61,825 nt of DNA from CAZKXX01 sp964556705 (GTDB lineage: Bacteria > Acidobacteriota > Terriglobia > UBA7540), in NCBI GenBank assembly GCA_964556705.1, contig CAZKXX010000008.1, forward strand, positions 1-61,825, in the 5' to 3' direction. Of this stretch, positions 53,514 through 61,825 are shown piece after piece (the first letter of the stretch is position 1; each line of letters starts with the position of its first letter). The position numbers and the translations under genes were made by a program. Under the pieces are notes generated by a model. That model made no database searches, was not told the DNA's origin, and worked only from the letters and a program-made list of their open reading frames with translations.

Positions 53514-54311
53514 TCACGGCGCGGCCTCCTCGGCGGACGCGGAATTGCCGGTTGACCGCAGAGTGCCCGTAATCGCCCCGACCGCCAACCACGCCTTGAT
53601 GCGCAGCGGCAGCCGCTGCTCGTCGTCGCTGAACCAGATCTGCATCCTGCCCTTGCGCCGGTAGAGGGTGCCGAACACTTTCGGCTCGACGCGCAGCGCG
53701 GCGTGCCGCCCCAGCGGCGTCTCGATCTCCTCGCGCGCCTGGACCTCCACCACGACGTCGTGGGTCTTCGAACCGTCGTTGATGGGAATGACGAGCCTTT
53801 CGCCCACTTCCAGAGGCCGGCGCCGGACGACGTAGAACGCCGTCAGCACATCCGCGACGCAGACGGGAATATCGTTGACGGCGCGCCGGGGAGCCCGGCC
53901 GGGTTTCGTCAGGTCGCGGTCGTCGAGGACGGCGACCTTTTCCTTCGCGTCGAAAAGAATCTGCATCTCGCGATGTCGCCCGCCTTCGTGAATTTTTTTC
54001 AGAATTTTTCGCGAGCAGAGGGTTTGCGGGTCGAAGAGCGCGCGGAATTCATTCTCCACGCGGAAAATCAGCGACACGAAGCCCTTCGAGCGCGCCGTCG
54101 TGACGATCTCGAAGAGTCCGGCCGAGTCCTCGCCCGCGCGGTCGAGCGTCACCTGGACGTCGCCGGCGGGAAAGACGGACCAGGTGACGTCATAGACGAG
54201 TGTCTCCCCCGGCGCGAAGGGCAGTTCGGCCTGCGCGCGCTCCTCGGCCGCAGCGGCAGCGGCCGCCATCGTCGCGCAGGCGAGGAGCGCCACCCGGCAC
54301 CGAAACTTCAT
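53514..54311 (-). CDS. DUF3108 periplasmic protein
   Basis: 265 residues. Signal peptide KFRCRVALLACATMAAAAAA, then the DUF3108 beta-rich domain: PFAPGETLVYDVTWSVFPAG, FVSLIFRVENEFRALFDPQT, then VADVLTAFYVVRRRPLEVGE and the closing MQIWFSDDEQRLPLRIKAWL. Its function is not known; DUF3108 proteins are predicted beta-barrel-like or lipocalin-like periplasmic proteins. It is last in the LPS operon, 45 bp after the ICMT gene. Confidence 0.82.
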   Translation of the reverse strand: MKFRCRVALLACATMAAAAAAAEERAQAELPFAPGETLVYDVTWSVFPAGDVQVTLDRAGEDSAGLFEIVTTARSKGFVSLIFRVENEFRALFDPQTLCSRKILKKIHEGGRHREMQILFDAKEKVAVLDDRDLTKPGRAPRRAVNDIPVCVADVLTAFYVVRRRPLEVGERLVIPINDGSKTHDVVVEVQAREEIETPLGRHAALRVEPKVFGTLYRRKGRMQIWFSDDEQRLPLRIKAWLAVGAITGTLRSTGNSASAEEAAP

Positions 54312-54356
54312 CCTCTCCAGATTAAACGCTGCAAGCGGGGAAGGGAAACCTGCATC

Positions 54357-54902
54357 TCAGGCGAGCAGGGTTTTGGCGAAGAGAAACGCGAAACCCGCGG
54401 CGAAGCCCAGCGCGGCCTGGTATTCCCGGTTGCGGAAGTATCGCCGCCACATGAACGCCCCGCCGCTTGCCGGGGCGCGGCGCCCGCTGGGCAGGAAGGG
54501 CGGCACGGCGCGCGCGTAGCTGTCGAACGCCTCGCCAAAAAGCGCGCGCAGTTCGGCTTCCTCGCGGCGCATCACGGGCACATAGATGGCCAGGAAAAAC
54601 ACGAGGAAGGCCAGGCCGAGTTGCCATCGGTTGCCCGCCAGCGCGAAGCCCGCACCCATCAGAAAACTTCCCAGATAAAGCGGGTTGCGCGTGTAGCGGT
54701 AAGGGCCGCTCGCGGCAAGTTGCTGGTTCTTGTCGAGATGGCCCGCGGCCCAGGCGCGCAGGACTAGTCCCGCAAAGGCCAGGGCGCCGCCGTAGAGCAT
54801 CAGCCGGGACGTCGGCTGGCAGAAGACGAGGTAGGCGATTCCCAGCGCGAAACCCAGCGGGACCCGCCAGCGCGCAGCCCAGGTGGAGAAGCTCTTATCC
54901 AT
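54357..54902 (-). CDS. ICMT-like membrane methyltransferase
   Basis: 181 residues, about five helices. The phospholipid/isoprenylcysteine methyltransferase signature GPYRYTRNPLYLGSFLMGAG is at ~66-85, followed by REEAELRALFGEAFDSYARA, the usual RxEE...F...Y..Y motif that closes the SAM site. Substrate may be a lipid or a small hydrophobic thiol or amine. It overlaps waaC by 8 bp and so belongs to the LPS operon. Confidence 0.82.
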   Translation of the reverse strand: MDKSFSTWAARWRVPLGFALGIAYLVFCQPTSRLMLYGGALAFAGLVLRAWAAGHLDKNQQLAASGPYRYTRNPLYLGSFLMGAGFALAGNRWQLGLAFLVFFLAIYVPVMRREEAELRALFGEAFDSYARAVPPFLPSGRRAPASGGAFMWRRYFRNREYQAALGFAAGFAFLFAKTLLA

Positions 54903-55935
54903 GCGCTCTCTCCAGCCGCCGCAGAACTTCGCGCGTCACTTCTTCGACGCCGATGCCTTCCAGATAAGCGGGCGCGGAAGCGCGGCGCGTGTAACGAATC
55001 GGACCGCGATTCCAGAGCACGATGTCGTCTTTCGAGAACGGGCCGTTGCGAGCGGGACTCGTGGGACCGTAGATCGCCACGATCGGCGTGCCGACGGCGG
55101 CGGCGAGGTGGAGCGGTCCGGTGTCGCCGCCCACAAACAGACGGGCGCGCCGCGCCAGCGCGATGGACTGAACGAGTGTCGTCGGCAGGCAGTGCGCGCG
55201 GGCGGACGCGCTCTCGCGAACGATGCGGCGGTTCGTCTCCTCTTCGTCGGGCGAACCGGTGAGGACGAAATGGTGTTTGAGAATTTCCGCCAGGCGCCGG
55301 ATGAGTCCGGAATAGTTTTCCGGGGGCCAGCGTTTGCTCATCCAGCCTCCGCCCGGGTTGAGGAGGATAAACGATTCCGCTCCGAGCCGCGCGAGTTCGC
55401 GCTCCACATAGGCGTCATCTTCGTCCGTGCGCGGCAGGGGAAACTGCCAGCGGCCGGCGCGCGCGCCGAGCCGCTCGGCCAGCGCCAGGTTCATTTCGAT
55501 GACGTGCTCGCGGCCGCGGGGCGCGACATGGTCGGTGTAGAAGACGGCTGCGGCGGGCTCACGCAGCCAGAGGTCCGCGAAGCCGAGGCGTTCGCGGGCC
55601 CGGCTGAGCCGCGCGATGAGCGCCGACTTGTAGAGTCCCTGAAAATCGAGCGCGGCGTCGTAGGTGAAGCGGCGCAGGTCCGCGAACCCGACGAGGAAGT
55701 CCCCGAGCGTCGTCGGGGCCAGCAGATTCTTCCGCCAGCCGAGCGTGTCGAGTTCGATCAGGCGGCGGATGTGCGGATTGCCGCGCAGCAGGACCGCGAA
55801 GCGCTTCTCGACCACCCAGTGGAGCTCGGCATCCGGAAACGCTTCGGCGAGCGCGGCGGCGGCGGGCAGCGCGTGGACGATGTCGCCGATCGAACTGAGG
55901 CGGACGAGCAGGTAGCGGCGGCGGTCAGAGGTCAT
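54895..55935 (-). CDS. waaC: Heptosyltransferase I-like glycosyltransferase (GT9)
   Basis: 346 residues. GT9 landmarks: RRYLLVRLSSIGDIVHALPA, ALDFQGLYKSALIARLSRAR, ILLNPGGGWMSKRWPPENYS and LFVGGDTGPLHLAAAVGTPI with AIYGPTSPARNGPF. SSIGDIVH near the N-terminus and the Asp there match WaaC more than WaaF. It would add the first heptose to Kdo of the inner core. It sits after hldE2 by 31 bp and before an ICMT gene with 8-bp overlap. Confidence 0.85.
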   Translation of the reverse strand: MTSDRRRYLLVRLSSIGDIVHALPAAAALAEAFPDAELHWVVEKRFAVLLRGNPHIRRLIELDTLGWRKNLLAPTTLGDFLVGFADLRRFTYDAALDFQGLYKSALIARLSRARERLGFADLWLREPAAAVFYTDHVAPRGREHVIEMNLALAERLGARAGRWQFPLPRTDEDDAYVERELARLGAESFILLNPGGGWMSKRWPPENYSGLIRRLAEILKHHFVLTGSPDEEETNRRIVRESASARAHCLPTTLVQSIALARRARLFVGGDTGPLHLAAAVGTPIVAIYGPTSPARNGPFSKDDIVLWNRGPIRYTRRASAPAYLEGIGVEEVTREVLRRLERAHG

Positions 55936-55966
55936 GCGAACCGGTTCCGGGCGCGCGGAGGGCGCT

Positions 55967-56455
55967 CTATCCCTGCGGGCGAAGGCGCGCGGCGATCTCG
56001 GCCAGCAACTCGCGCGTCGAATGGTCCTTCGGGTCGCCCACGATGCGCACCTCGCCGCCGATTTCGCGCATCACGTCGCGCTCGGGAACGGTCTCCGCGG
56101 AGTAATCCGTGCCCTTGCACTGCACGTGCGGCCGCAGGTCGCGCAGGATGGCCTCTGCCGTCCGCTCGTCGAACACAATCACGTAGTCCACGCAGGCGAG
56201 CGCGGCGACGAGTTCGGCGCGCGCGGCTTCCGGCAGGAGGGGGCGTCCCTCGCCCTTCAGTTCGCGCACCGCGCGGTCGCTGTTGACGCCCACGACGAGC
56301 ACGTCGCCCTGGGCGCGCGCGCCCTGAAGATAACGCACGTGGCCGACGTGCAGAACGTCAAAGCAGCCGTTGGCGAAGGCGATGCGGCGACCTTCCCGGC
56401 GCAGGCGTTCGCCGAGCGCGCGGGCCTCATTGCGGGGAATGATTTTGTTTCTCAC
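55967..56455 (-). CDS. D-glycero-beta-D-manno-heptose 1-phosphate adenylyltransferase
   Basis: 162 residues. RIAFANGCFDVLHVGHVRYL contains the nucleotidyltransferase HxGH motif, then GDVLVVGVNSDRAVRELKGE and PERDVMREIGGEVRIV. It is the C-terminal domain of E. coli HldE as a separate gene (RfaE2). It makes ADP-heptose. Its ATG overlaps the kinase stop by four bases (ATGA). Confidence 0.92.
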   Translation of the reverse strand: MRNKIIPRNEARALGERLRREGRRIAFANGCFDVLHVGHVRYLQGARAQGDVLVVGVNSDRAVRELKGEGRPLLPEAARAELVAALACVDYVIVFDERTAEAILRDLRPHVQCKGTDYSAETVPERDVMREIGGEVRIVGDPKDHSTRELLAEIAARLRPQG

Positions 56456-57465
56456 GCGTTCCGGATGGCCTCCGCAAGTTCACGCCGCGTCACCGTTGCG
56501 GTGCCGCGCTTCATCACCACCAGCCCGCCGGCGCAGTTGGCGATTTGCGCCGCGGAATAGAAATCCGCGCCCGCGGCGAGCGCCAGCGTGAACGCGGCGA
56601 TAACCGTATCGCCGGCGCCGGTGACGTCCACGGCCTGGTCGGAGCCGAAGACGGGAAGGGCGCGGGGCGCGCGGCCCGGCTCGAAGAGCACCATGCCATC
56701 GCGGCCGCGCGTCACCAGCAGCGCTTCGAGCGAAAGCTTGCGCAGCGCGGCGCGGCCGAGCCGGCGGAGCGCGTCGAGGTCGTTGCCGATCTTCCGGTGG
56801 AAGGCTTCTTCCAGTTCCGGCTCGTTGGGCGTCGCGGCGGTCAGGCCGCGGTAACTCATCAGGTTGAAGCGCGAGTCCGCGGTGACGGGCACGCGCCGGC
56901 GACGGACCCGCGCGCGGAGCCGCGCGGCGTGGCGCGCGTCCGTGGCGCCGTAGCCGTAGTCGGAAATCAGCAGCGCCGACGCAGTGCGGAGCTGCCGCGC
57001 CGCGAGGGCCGCGAGCTGGCGCCGCAGCCCGGCGGCGGCGGGGATTTCCGGCTCGCGGTCCACGCGCACAATTTGCTGGCGCTGCCAGTGAGGCAGTCCG
57101 CCGAGAATGCGCGATTTGGTCGGCGTCGTGTAGTCGCGCCGCTGGAGAATGAAACGCGTGGAGATGCCCTTCGCCCGGAAAAAGCGCAGGAGCCCTTCGG
57201 CGGCTTCGTCCTGCCCCACGACGCCGACGGGCGTGACGCGCGCTTCGAGGTCGGCGAGGTTGTGAACGGCGTTCGCGCCGCCGCCCGGAACAATCTGCTT
57301 CTCGCGCTGCTTGAGGATGAGCACCGGCGCTTCGCGCGAGACGCGCGCGATTTCGCCGTACACGAATTCATCCGCCACCAGGTCGCCGAGCACGACGAGG
57401 CGTTGGCGCGGGAAGACGTCGAGGAGGGAAAGCAGGCGCGGGCGTTCGGCGCTGGTGATTTTCAT
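56452..57465 (-). CDS. D-glycero-beta-D-manno-heptose-7-phosphate kinase
   Basis: 337 residues from ATG 57465. PfkB/ribokinase fold: RQRLVVLGDLVADEFVYGEI, VPGGGANAVHNLADLEARVT, VTADSRFNLMSYRG and the anion hole AVDVTGAGDTVIAAFTLALA. It is the N-terminal half of HldE as a separate gene (RfaE1). It phosphorylates heptose-7-phosphate at C1. Start overlaps the gmhB stop by four bases. Confidence 0.92.
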   Translation of the reverse strand: MKITSAERPRLLSLLDVFPRQRLVVLGDLVADEFVYGEIARVSREAPVLILKQREKQIVPGGGANAVHNLADLEARVTPVGVVGQDEAAEGLLRFFRAKGISTRFILQRRDYTTPTKSRILGGLPHWQRQQIVRVDREPEIPAAAGLRRQLAALAARQLRTASALLISDYGYGATDARHAARLRARVRRRRVPVTADSRFNLMSYRGLTAATPNEPELEEAFHRKIGNDLDALRRLGRAALRKLSLEALLVTRGRDGMVLFEPGRAPRALPVFGSDQAVDVTGAGDTVIAAFTLALAAGADFYSAAQIANCAGGLVVMKRGTATVTRRELAEAIRNA

Positions 57466-58130
57466 GCGGGACGCGTGCTCGTCCGGCGCCCGGACTTGCC
57501 GGGGCGGCCGTCGGAGCGTTTCTGCTCGGCGAGGATCTGTTCGACGGCGTCGAGCAGGTTCTCGGCGATGCGGTCGGGACGCCGCGGCCATCGCCGGCGG
57601 TGATGCTCATACTCGCCGCGCCCGTAGCCGGTCAGGACCAGGACGGTGCGCGCGCCGGCGTTGAATCCGGTCTGCACGTCGCGGTAACTGTCTCCAACCA
57701 TGTAAGATAGACGAGGTTCCACGTGAAACCTTCGCGCGCCTTCTTCGATCATGCCCGTCGCGGGCTTCCGGCAGCGGCACTGGACGCGGTAGCGTTCGAC
57801 GACCGCCGTGGGATGATGCGGGCAGTAATAGAAGGCGTCAATCCGCGCGCCGCGTCGCGCGAGTTCTCTGGCGATCGCGCGATGCACGGCGCGCACCAGC
57901 TTCTCCGAAAAATATCCGCGGCCCACGCCGGATTGATTGGTCACGGCAATCACGCGGAATCCCGCCCGGTTGAGTCGCCGGATGGCTTCCGCCGCCCAGG
58001 GAAAAAGCCGGACGCGCGCCAGGTGGTTCACGTAGCCCACTTCCTCCGTGATCGTTCCGTCGCGGTCGAGGAACACCGCGGCCCGGCGATTCCTCGCCTT
58101 CGCCTCCTTTTGCTTCCCGCCGGTGGTCAT
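57462..58130 (-). CDS. gmhB: D-glycero-D-manno-heptose 1,7-bisphosphate phosphatase
   Basis: 222 residues from ATG 58130. HAD motif I AAVFLDRDGTITEEVGYVNH, motif II VIAVTNQSGVGRGYFSE, the Zn ligands YYCPHHP and CRCRKPATGM, and motif IV YMVGDSYRDVQTGFNAGART. It dephosphorylates C7 between kinase and adenylyltransferase steps. The C-terminus (~30 residues, QKRSDGRPGKSGRRTSTRPA) is extra and basic. gmhA and hldD are not in the window. Confidence 0.93.
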   Translation of the reverse strand: MTTGGKQKEAKARNRRAAVFLDRDGTITEEVGYVNHLARVRLFPWAAEAIRRLNRAGFRVIAVTNQSGVGRGYFSEKLVRAVHRAIARELARRGARIDAFYYCPHHPTAVVERYRVQCRCRKPATGMIEEGARRFHVEPRLSYMVGDSYRDVQTGFNAGARTVLVLTGYGRGEYEHHRRRWPRRPDRIAENLLDAVEQILAEQKRSDGRPGKSGRRTSTRPA

Positions 58131-58134
58131 CTCG

Positions 58135-59214
58135 CTATCGCGACTCGTCGAGGATGCCCGCGGATTTGGCCAGTTCGAGCGCGCTGCGGTAAACGCGGTC
58201 CACATCGAGACCGTTCATGCAGCGGAAATCGATGGGACATTCGCGGAGCCCGCACGGGCTGCACTCGACGGCGTGCCGGAGAACGCGCACGCGCGGGCCG
58301 ACGGGCCCGGTGGCGCGTTCGTCCGTCGAACCGAACAGGGCGACCACGGGCAGGCCCAGCGCCGCCGCCACATGCATCGGCCCGGAATCGTTGGTCACCA
58401 GCAGCCGGCAGCGAGCCATCATCGCCATCAACTGGCGGAGACTCGTGTCTCCCGCGAGCACCGTGGGCGTGTGCGTCATGGCGCGCGCGATTTCCTCCGC
58501 CATCGGCCGTTCGGCGCGCGAGCCGAAGATTAGCACATCGGCGTCGAGCCCACCAATCAGGCGGTCGGCGAGCTGGGCGTAGCGTTCGAGCGGCCAGCGC
58601 TTGGCCGGCCCGAACGCGGCGCCGGGATTCAATCCCACCAGAAATCGCGGCCCCGCCAGCCCCAGGCGCGAGAGCTGGCGCTCCGCCCATTTGTGTTCGG
58701 TCCCCTCCAGCGCCAGGCGGATTTCGCCCACCCGCTCGGGACGCTCCGTCCAGCCGGCGCGAAAGAGCAGTTGCAGGTAGTACGACGTCTGGTGTCCGTA
58801 AAACGCCGGCGGCGGCGCTTCGACCGCCTCGGTGAGCAGCGGGCCGCGGCCGTCCCGCGCGTAGCCGACGCGCACCGGAATGCCCGCGGCCCAGACCATC
58901 AGCGCCGCGTGAAAGGAATTCGGGAAAAGGACCGCGGCGTCGAACTCCGCCTCGCGAAGCGTTTGGGCGAATTTCCAGAACCCGCGCGGCCCGCGATGCT
59001 CGTGCGCGGGGTCGTACACCAGCACTCGATGCACCGCGGGATGATGCCAGTAGAGTTCGCTGACCCAGGGCTTCGAGGCCACCACGATTTCCGCGTTCGG
59101 CGCCGAGCGGCGCAGCGCTTCAAGGGCGGGAAGCGACATCACCGCGTCGCCGATCCAGTTCGCGGAACGAACGAGAATTCTGCGGAAGTGTGATGGATCG
59201 ACTCGCCGGCTCAT
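58135..59214 (-). CDS. waaF: Heptosyltransferase II-like glycosyltransferase (GT9)
   Basis: 359 residues. RRILVRSANWIGDAVMSLPA is the WaaF-type start; then RFLVGLNPGAAFGPAKRWPL, LLVTNDSGPMHVAAALGLPV and ALFGSTDERATGPVGPRVRV, followed by VECSPCGLRECPIDFRCMNG (cysteine cluster seen in many WaaF). It adds the second heptose of the inner core. ATG 59214 overlaps the lpxK stop by four bases. Confidence 0.92.
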   Translation of the reverse strand: MSRRVDPSHFRRILVRSANWIGDAVMSLPALEALRRSAPNAEIVVASKPWVSELYWHHPAVHRVLVYDPAHEHRGPRGFWKFAQTLREAEFDAAVLFPNSFHAALMVWAAGIPVRVGYARDGRGPLLTEAVEAPPPAFYGHQTSYYLQLLFRAGWTERPERVGEIRLALEGTEHKWAERQLSRLGLAGPRFLVGLNPGAAFGPAKRWPLERYAQLADRLIGGLDADVLIFGSRAERPMAEEIARAMTHTPTVLAGDTSLRQLMAMMARCRLLVTNDSGPMHVAAALGLPVVALFGSTDERATGPVGPRVRVLRHAVECSPCGLRECPIDFRCMNGLDVDRVYRSALELAKSAGILDESR

Positions 59215-60266
59215 CGTTCGCGCGCGCGCGCCTCCTCGAGCCTCGACAGGATTTCGCGGTCGAACGCCTCGCTTTCCGGAATGTTGACCCGCGCGCTGCA
59301 CACGAGCAGGGGCAGCGAGGTTCGCGGCACGCGTGGCAGATTCATCGCGTCTTTCTCAGTCGTCAGCAGCGCCGCGGCGTTCGCCTGCCGCGCGCGCCTT
59401 TCGAGGTCCGCGAGGTCGCGCTCGCCGTACCGGTGGTGGTCGCGGAACGTCGCGGCCGCGGCCACGCGGAATCCCCAGAGCCGCAGGTCTTCGAAAAACG
59501 CTCCAGGGTTTCCGAGCCCGCAGAAGGCGGCAACCGGCGACGCTTTCCAATCTTCGAGCGAGGCGGCGGTTTCACGATTCAATTCGGTCACTCCCGAAAG
59601 CTCCGTCCGCGTCCGAAACACTCGCGCGCGGGGATTCACGCTCCGCACGCGTTCTTCGATGCGGTCGGGTTCCGCCAGCTCGGTTCGCGTCAGAACAACG
59701 ACGTCGGCGCGTGCCAGCGCCCGCACGGGCTCGCGCAGGCGGCCCGCAGGGAGCAGGCGATCCTCGAAAACATTCTGCGTCACGTCGAGCGCGACCACCT
59801 CCACCTCCCGGGCGAGCGCCAGGTGCTGGAAACCGTCATCGAGCAGATGAACGTCGGCTCCAAACCGTTCTTCCGCCACGCGCCCGGCGCGATAACGGTC
59901 TGCGCTGATGATAATCGGAACTCCGGGACAGGCGCGAGCCATCATCGCCGCCTCGTCTCCGGCGACGGCGGCGTCCGCCGTTTCCCGCGAAGGGTCGAGG
60001 ACGACCATATCGTCCCCGCTCGAGCGCTTGTATCCGCGAGTCAGGATGGAGGGCTTCCATCCGTGCGCCCGCAAGCGCTCCGCGAGGGTGATGACCAGCG
60101 GCGTCTTTCCCGAGCCGCCCACCGTCAGGTTTCCGACGCTCACGACGGGACGCCCGAGGCGGTGCACCTCCAGCCAGCCGCGCCGGTAAGCTTCATGGCG
60201 CAGCGCGACGCCGAGCTGGAATCCCGCGGCCATCGGCCAGAGCAGAGGTCGCAAGGGGGTCGGCAT
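59211..60266 (-). CDS. lpxK: Tetraacyldisaccharide 4'-kinase
   Basis: 351 residues from ATG 60266; a GTG at 60272 would overlap the waaA stop by four bases (GTGA) and is a good alternative. N-terminal membrane-associated helix LRPLLWPMAAGFQLGVALRH, P-loop VVSVGNLTVGGSGKTPLVIT, EAAMMARACPGVPIIIS and DVHLLDDGFQHLALAREVEV (DDGFQH is the LpxK hallmark). It phosphorylates lipid A disaccharide at the 4' position. Confidence 0.94.
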   Translation of the reverse strand: MPTPLRPLLWPMAAGFQLGVALRHEAYRRGWLEVHRLGRPVVSVGNLTVGGSGKTPLVITLAERLRAHGWKPSILTRGYKRSSGDDMVVLDPSRETADAAVAGDEAAMMARACPGVPIIISADRYRAGRVAEERFGADVHLLDDGFQHLALAREVEVVALDVTQNVFEDRLLPAGRLREPVRALARADVVVLTRTELAEPDRIEERVRSVNPRARVFRTRTELSGVTELNRETAASLEDWKASPVAAFCGLGNPGAFFEDLRLWGFRVAAAATFRDHHRYGERDLADLERRARQANAAALLTTEKDAMNLPRVPRTSLPLLVCSARVNIPESEAFDREILSRLEEARARER

Positions 60267-60268
60267 GT

Positions 60269-61591
60269 TCACGCGGGTGTCCGGGCCGCAGCGCGCGGCT
60301 TGAGACATTCGTCGAGCAGCGCGAGCGTGCGTTCGGTCGCGCCGGCCCTGCGGCGCAGGACTTCGGCCGCGGCGCCGCCCATTCGCCGGCGGCGTTCAGC
60401 GTCGCGCAGCAATTCGCACACGGCGCGCGCCCACTCTTCGGCGCTTCGGACTTCCATCGCGCCGCCGCCCGCGAGCAGCGGCTCGGCGATCTCCCGGAAA
60501 TTCTGCATGTGCGGACCGAACACCACCGGCTTTTTCCAGTAGGCGGCTTCGAGCGGATTGTGCCCGCCCGTGGGCACCAGCGTGCCCCCGATGAACGCCA
60601 CGTCCGCCAGGCGATAAACGCCGGCAAGTTCTCCCACGGTGTCGAGCAGCAGCACCTGCGCGTCGCGCAACCGCGCGGCCGCCGCCGCGGCGTCGGCAGC
60701 AAGCGCGGTGCGCCGGACGTGCAGGAGCGAGTGCTGAACGAGAAGTGATTCCACGGCTTCGAAGCGCGCCGGGTGGCGCGGCGCCAGAATCCAGAGCGCG
60801 CGCGGAAACTCGCGGCGAATTTCATGCCACACCGGCAACAGTAGGATTTCTTCCCCCGGCATCGTGCTGCCCGCCACAATCACCGGAGCGCGCCCGGCGG
60901 CAGCGAGAGCATTCGACAAACTCTCCACCAGTTCTCCCGCTTCCGGCGGCCTGGCATCGAATTTCAGATTTCCCGTGACGGTGACGCGGTCCGGAGGCGC
61001 GCCCAGCTTCCGGAAGCGGTCGGCGTCCTCCTCGGAGCGCGCGCCGATGCGGTCTACGGTCGCGAGGACCCGGCGCATGAACGGCGCGACCAGCCGGTAG
61101 CGATGGAAGGAACGGTCGGACAGCCGGGCGTTGACGATCACGACGCGCGCCCGGGCGTCACGCGCGGCGCGCAGCAAGTTGGGCCACAACTCCGTTTCCA
61201 CAATCACCAGCAACTCCGGGCGAATCGCTCGAAACGCGCGGCGCACCGCGCAGCGCCAGTCGAGGGGAAGAAAAAAACGGCCCGCCGCTTCGGGCAGGCG
61301 CCGCAATCCCGTTTCGCGGCCCGCCGGCGTCACGTGGCTGAGAAACACCTTGCGCTCCGGGTGGCGCGCCATCAGTTCCCGGACCAGTCCGGCGGCGGCG
61401 AGCGTCTCTCCCACCGAGACGGCGTGGACCCAGATGGCGCCCGAGGACTCCTGCCGGAGTTCGGCAGGAAGAAAGCCGGCGCGTTCGCGCCATCCCGCGC
61501 CCCGCAGGATGTTGCCGCGCAATCGCCAGAGATAATAAGGCGCGGCGACGATTACGCCCAGCGTGAAGAGCAGACTGTAGAGAAGAAACAT
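60269..61591 (-). CDS. waaA: 3-deoxy-D-manno-octulosonic acid transferase
   Basis: 440 residues from ATG 61591. Membrane anchor LLYSLLFTLGVIVAAPYYLW, then AGFLPAELRQESSGAIWVHA, VSVGETLAAAGLVRELMARH, LVIVETELWPNLLRAARDAR, the GT30 catalytic-region Glu, VAGSTMPGEEILLLPVWHEI, and FIGGTLVPTGGHNPLEAAYW. It adds Kdo to lipid IVA. It is first in the LPS operon behind the promoter at 61632-61660. Confidence 0.95.
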   Translation of the reverse strand: MFLLYSLLFTLGVIVAAPYYLWRLRGNILRGAGWRERAGFLPAELRQESSGAIWVHAVSVGETLAAAGLVRELMARHPERKVFLSHVTPAGRETGLRRLPEAAGRFFLPLDWRCAVRRAFRAIRPELLVIVETELWPNLLRAARDARARVVIVNARLSDRSFHRYRLVAPFMRRVLATVDRIGARSEEDADRFRKLGAPPDRVTVTGNLKFDARPPEAGELVESLSNALAAAGRAPVIVAGSTMPGEEILLLPVWHEIRREFPRALWILAPRHPARFEAVESLLVQHSLLHVRRTALAADAAAAAARLRDAQVLLLDTVGELAGVYRLADVAFIGGTLVPTGGHNPLEAAYWKKPVVFGPHMQNFREIAEPLLAGGGAMEVRSAEEWARAVCELLRDAERRRRMGGAAAEVLRRRAGATERTLALLDECLKPRAAARTPA

Positions 61592-61631
61592 ACCGGACGC
61601 GGGCTCGAGGCTCGTGCGGGACTCAGACGGA

Positions 61632-61660
61632 ATTATATGCTGAACGTCAGCGCGCGGCAA
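61632..61660 (-). promoter_or_regulatory. Promoter of the LPS operon
   Basis: Minus strand TTGCCG, 17 bp, perfect TATAAT, ~35 bp of leader before the waaA ATG. Confidence 0.65.
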
Positions 61661-61724
61661 CGAGCGCGCGAGGCGACAATTCCGAAGTTGAAGGCGTCGC
61701 GAAAAACCAGAGGGTGAGGCCGGA

Positions 61725-61753
61725 TTGCGGCGGCCCGCGGATTCTTCTACACT
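61725..61753 (+). promoter_or_regulatory. Promoter candidate of the tRNA gene
   Basis: TTGCGG, 17 bp, TACACT; -10 ends 18 bp before the tRNA 5' end. Confidence 0.4.
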
Positions 61754-61771
61754 GGCTTCGTCCGGCATCGC

Positions 61772-61825
<54 letters not shown>

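Overview
The window reads as a chromosomal segment of a GC-rich, Gram-negative, LPS-producing bacterium. The gene content (lipid A and heptose genes, BamD, TonB, planctomycete-type cytochrome c DUF1549/DUF1553 plus DUF1501 genes, miaA-hfq-hflX, a PolB-like polymerase) and the sigma70-like promoters fit Acidobacteriota best. This is an inference from content; there is no rRNA gene to test it. I see no integrase, transposase, prophage or CRISPR array. Starts are often GTG or TTG.

Layout. 1-2365 (minus): a 2-oxoacid:ferredoxin oxidoreductase in two fused polypeptides, running off the left edge. 2634-5377 (minus): a Gfo/Idh/MocA oxidoreductase, a YkvA-like membrane protein and a radical SAM/SPASM protein. 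5497-7843: a likely nitric-oxide response locus, with a CRP/FNR-type palindrome, a ScdA_N/DUF542 protein, a DUF542-NnrS-like fusion and a 47-residue membrane protein. 7796-14379: CCA-adding enzyme, YfgM-like TPR protein, ETF-quinone oxidoreductase, DUF374 acyltransferase, coaE, folD. 14563-17832: fabZ-lpxA-lpxI-Gfo/Idh, for early lipid A synthesis. 17877-21727: TonB, a micro-ORF, miaA, hfq, hflX. 22105-23402: pgsA and an AMMECR1 protein. 23518-25156: two secreted proteins.

25324-28984 (minus) is the most unusual part. It is a compact cluster of a Walker-A-less Rad51/RecA-like protein, a small helical protein, and a B-family DNA polymerase with eroded exonuclease and palm motifs. I propose it as an uncharacterised mutasome-like or damage-tolerance module analogous in layout to ImuA/ImuB/DnaE2. 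29102-38275: a cation-chloride cotransporter homologue, a class I glutamine amidotransferase, and a PSD1/DUF1501/sugar isomerase cluster. 38392-49618: a divergent rpe, bamD, a response regulator, valS-nadC-birA-coaX, an unknown coiled-coil gene and a RumA/RlmD-type methyltransferase. 49588-53505: comEC with a degenerate metallo-beta-lactamase domain, yihY, and a small protein. 53514-61591 (minus): one nine-gene LPS operon read from a TTGCCG-N17-TATAAT promoter (waaA-lpxK-waaF-gmhB-hldE1-hldE2-waaC-ICMT-DUF3108). The window ends inside a CAU-anticodon tRNA gene.

Two dispersed repeat systems run through the window. One consists of intergenic arrays with strict 7-nt periodicity, often with inverted arms. 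The other is a palindromic family beginning TGTAGCGGCG, which supplies the stop codons of porGD and nadC and lies in frame inside polB and the recA-like gene.
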